Origin: Streptomyces ruber
GTDB taxonomy: Bacteria; Actinomycetota; Actinomycetes; Streptomycetales; Streptomycetaceae
Length of the DNA: 64,000 nucleotides
Direction of reading: 5' to 3'
NCBI RefSeq assembly: GCF_014648075.1
Contig: NZ_BMQK01000002.1
Location: 186,001-250,000 of the forward strand
Part shown: positions 54,001 through 57,000 of the stretch, piece by piece
How the letters are laid out: each line of letters starts with the position of its first letter
Numbering within the stretch: the stretch's first letter is position 1
The notes under the pieces: generated by a model
What the model was told of the DNA's origin: nothing
Seen by the model: the letters and a program-made list of their open reading frames with translations, nothing else
Database searches by the model: none
Program-made: the position numbers and the translations under genes

Positions 54001-57000
54001 CCCGTCCGCGGCTCTGCGGGCGCTGGCCGACGCCTCCCGCGACGGACACCACCCGGTGCTCTACGAGGTGGAGCGCTCCTCGGCGCGCGACATCAGCCCC
54101 TACGCGGCGAACCCGGAGGAGCGGCGGGCGGCGCACGCCGCGCCCGCCGAGTTCGACGTGACCGCCCGCGTCCCGCGCACCGACCCCGACACCGGCCTGC
54201 GCTACACGCTGGTACGCCTCGCCGAGCGCCCCGCCGCGCTCCCTGAGGCCCCGGCACAGCGCACCGCCGCTCCGCACTACCCCGAGCCCGACTACTGGAA
54301 CAACCCCTGGGCGGGGCAGCGCACCGTCACGTCCCCCTCCGAGATCACCACCCAGGAGATCCGCACCGCCGACGGACGGCTGGTCGGCCGCGCCTCCTTC
54401 ACGGCCGCCGACTGGTCGCTGCGCGCGCCCTTCTACTCCGGGCTGCGGGACACCGCCGGCTACACCGAGTGGAGCCGGGGCCCCGGCGGCATCCGGGTCG
54501 CCCGGCAGCGCGCCCTGCCCGCCACCGGCTCCGGCGGCACCTTCTTCTGGACCTCGCACGGCGGCACCGACGGCTTCACCGTCGCCGGTCCGGACGGCCT
54601 GCCGTCCGGCGCGACGGGGGACACGGTCGGCCGGCTCCTCGGCACCGGTCCGCGCGATGCGGGCTTCACCAGCGTCACCGTCGTGGTCTGCGAACCCGTC
54701 CGCGGCGACGGCGGACCGGCCGACCCGGCCGACACCGCGCGCCGCGTCCAGGGCATCGCCGACGCCACGGGTCTCGACGTGTTCGTCAACACCGGCCGGG
54801 TCGCCGTCACCCCGATGCGCCGCCCGGACGGCAGCCCGGCCGCCGCCGTCCACCTGCTGGAGAACGCCGACGGCACCCCCAACGGCTGGCTGCGCGTCAG
54901 CCCCGCCTTCCGCGCCGCGCCCCCGCTCCCGGCACCCCCCTTCGAGCGCGTCGCCCCGGCCGGCCCCACCGGGCAGGCGGTGCTGCCCGGCAACCCCTGG
55001 TCGGTGTCCCGCTGGCGGATCCCCGGCGAGCCCGACAGCCTCCGCTTCGGCCCGCTCTATGCCCGGCGCGACTGGCGCACCCTCAGCTACCAGTACGAGG
55101 TGAACCTCGCCCGGCACATCGCCGCCCGGCCGCAGACCCGCGCCGTCCTCGTCGACGCCGTCAGCCGGCTCCACGCGCGCCTCGCCGCCCAGCACGGCCC
55201 GCACGGCGCCGACCTGGCCCTCGGCCTCGCCGCCCCCGGACAGCCCGCCGCGGCGGGCCAGGCCGGGCCGAGCCCCGCCCTGGCCCGGTTCCTGGAGCAG
55301 CAGCCCACCGTCGGCCAGCTGATGCAGGCGTTCAGCTCAGCCGCCTACGGCCCCGCGCCCACCAGCCTGCGCAACTCCGAGCCCGGCCGGATCGGCTCCC
55401 CGCACCCGCCGCACCCGCGCGGCCACCGCCAGGGCGCGTACCGCCTGGCCCACGACGACCGCGGCTTCCGCTACGTCGGCGGCACCGTGGGCCCGGCCCT
55501 GTGGCTGCTCCAGGCGTACCGGGCGACCGGCGCCGACGCCCAGCGCATGGTCGCGTTCCGCTCCGCCGTGCTGGCCTGGTCGGTGCTCACCGACAACCAG
55601 TCACTCGCCGAGGTGCTGCGCGCCTCCCACCTCGCCGGCGTCGGCACCGACGAGGAGCGTGTCGCGCTCACCCGCGACGGCGCCCGGCTCCACCTCTGGG
55701 CCCGCCGCAGCCTGGCCCCCGACCTGCCGCTGCCCCTGCCGCACCACGCGGCCTACGACGCCACCACCCGCTTCCGCTCCTCGTACGACCTGGAGATCCC
55801 CGGGGACATCGCCACCGCGCTGAACGCGGCCCTGACCGGCACCAAGGTGCCCGAGAAGTCCGAGGAGCTGACCGAGCGTGCCGAGGCCGCCCGGAAGTGG
55901 CTGGAGCGGTTCGGAAAGGCGGGCCGCCGCGCCGTCACCTCGCTGGCGCCGGGCCACCTCACGGCCCTGTTCCGCTACACCGGCTCCGACCACAAGCTGT
56001 TCAAGACCTTCGTCACCGCGAGCCGCCTCGGTCCGGCGGGCGTCCGCTGGCTGATGCGCCACCAGGTGTGGACCCTGGCCCTGGAGGACGCCCGGGCCGA
56101 CCACCACTCCCGGCCCGAACTGCTGCTCGGCGACGACGAGCTGGGCGACGTCATCTCCGACCTCACCGACCTCTTGGGCACCAGCGAGAACTCCGACTCC
56201 GACTCCGAGGACCTGCCCGACGCCGGCGAGGGCCCCGACCCGGAGGACCTGGCCGAGCTGCGGCGCCGGACGGACCGGATCGCCGACCGGATCTCCGACG
56301 CGCTGGCGCTGCACGTCGACATGGCGACCGAGGCGCTGGAGATGCTGCCGCCGGTGGCCGCCCCCGTGTGGTGGGGCGGCTGGCTGCCCGGCCCCGTCGA
56401 CGCGCCGGGCCCCTCCCCGCTGCTGCACGACGGCACGCTGTTCGTCACCCGCTTCCGCAGCACCACCGAGCGCCTGGACCTGGCGCTGGGCTTCGTCCGC
56501 GACGACGCCGAGCTCGAGGAGGACCGCCACCCGGTCCTCGGCCACCTGCCCCGGTCGACCGCCCCACTGGTCACGCCGTTCTCGATGTGGCTCACCGAGG
56601 AGGAGGTCCTCTACCCGCCGGGCCGCGCCCACACCGTGGTCGCCCGCCAGGTCCGCGAGGACGCCAACATCAGCGAGCCGTACGCCGTCCTCACCGTCGC
56701 GGAGCTGCCGCCGTACCCGCCGCGCGCCTACCACAACGCCGAGGACGTCGAGGAGGCCGCGGCCGGTGACGGCACCGCGTCGGCTCCCGCCCGTCCCACC
56801 GCGCCCGATCCGGAGCCGCCGGCCCCGCGCGGGACGCTGCGGCGCACCGACGACGGCGGAGCCGACCTCGACGGCACCCGGTACGACCTGCGCCCCGTGC
56901 CCGCCGCGCCCGGCCGCACCGCCGAGACCGCACTTCTGGCCGCCCTCGGCGACCGCGAGCCGCTGACCTCGCTCCTCCCCGAGGCGGAGCCCGGCCGCAG

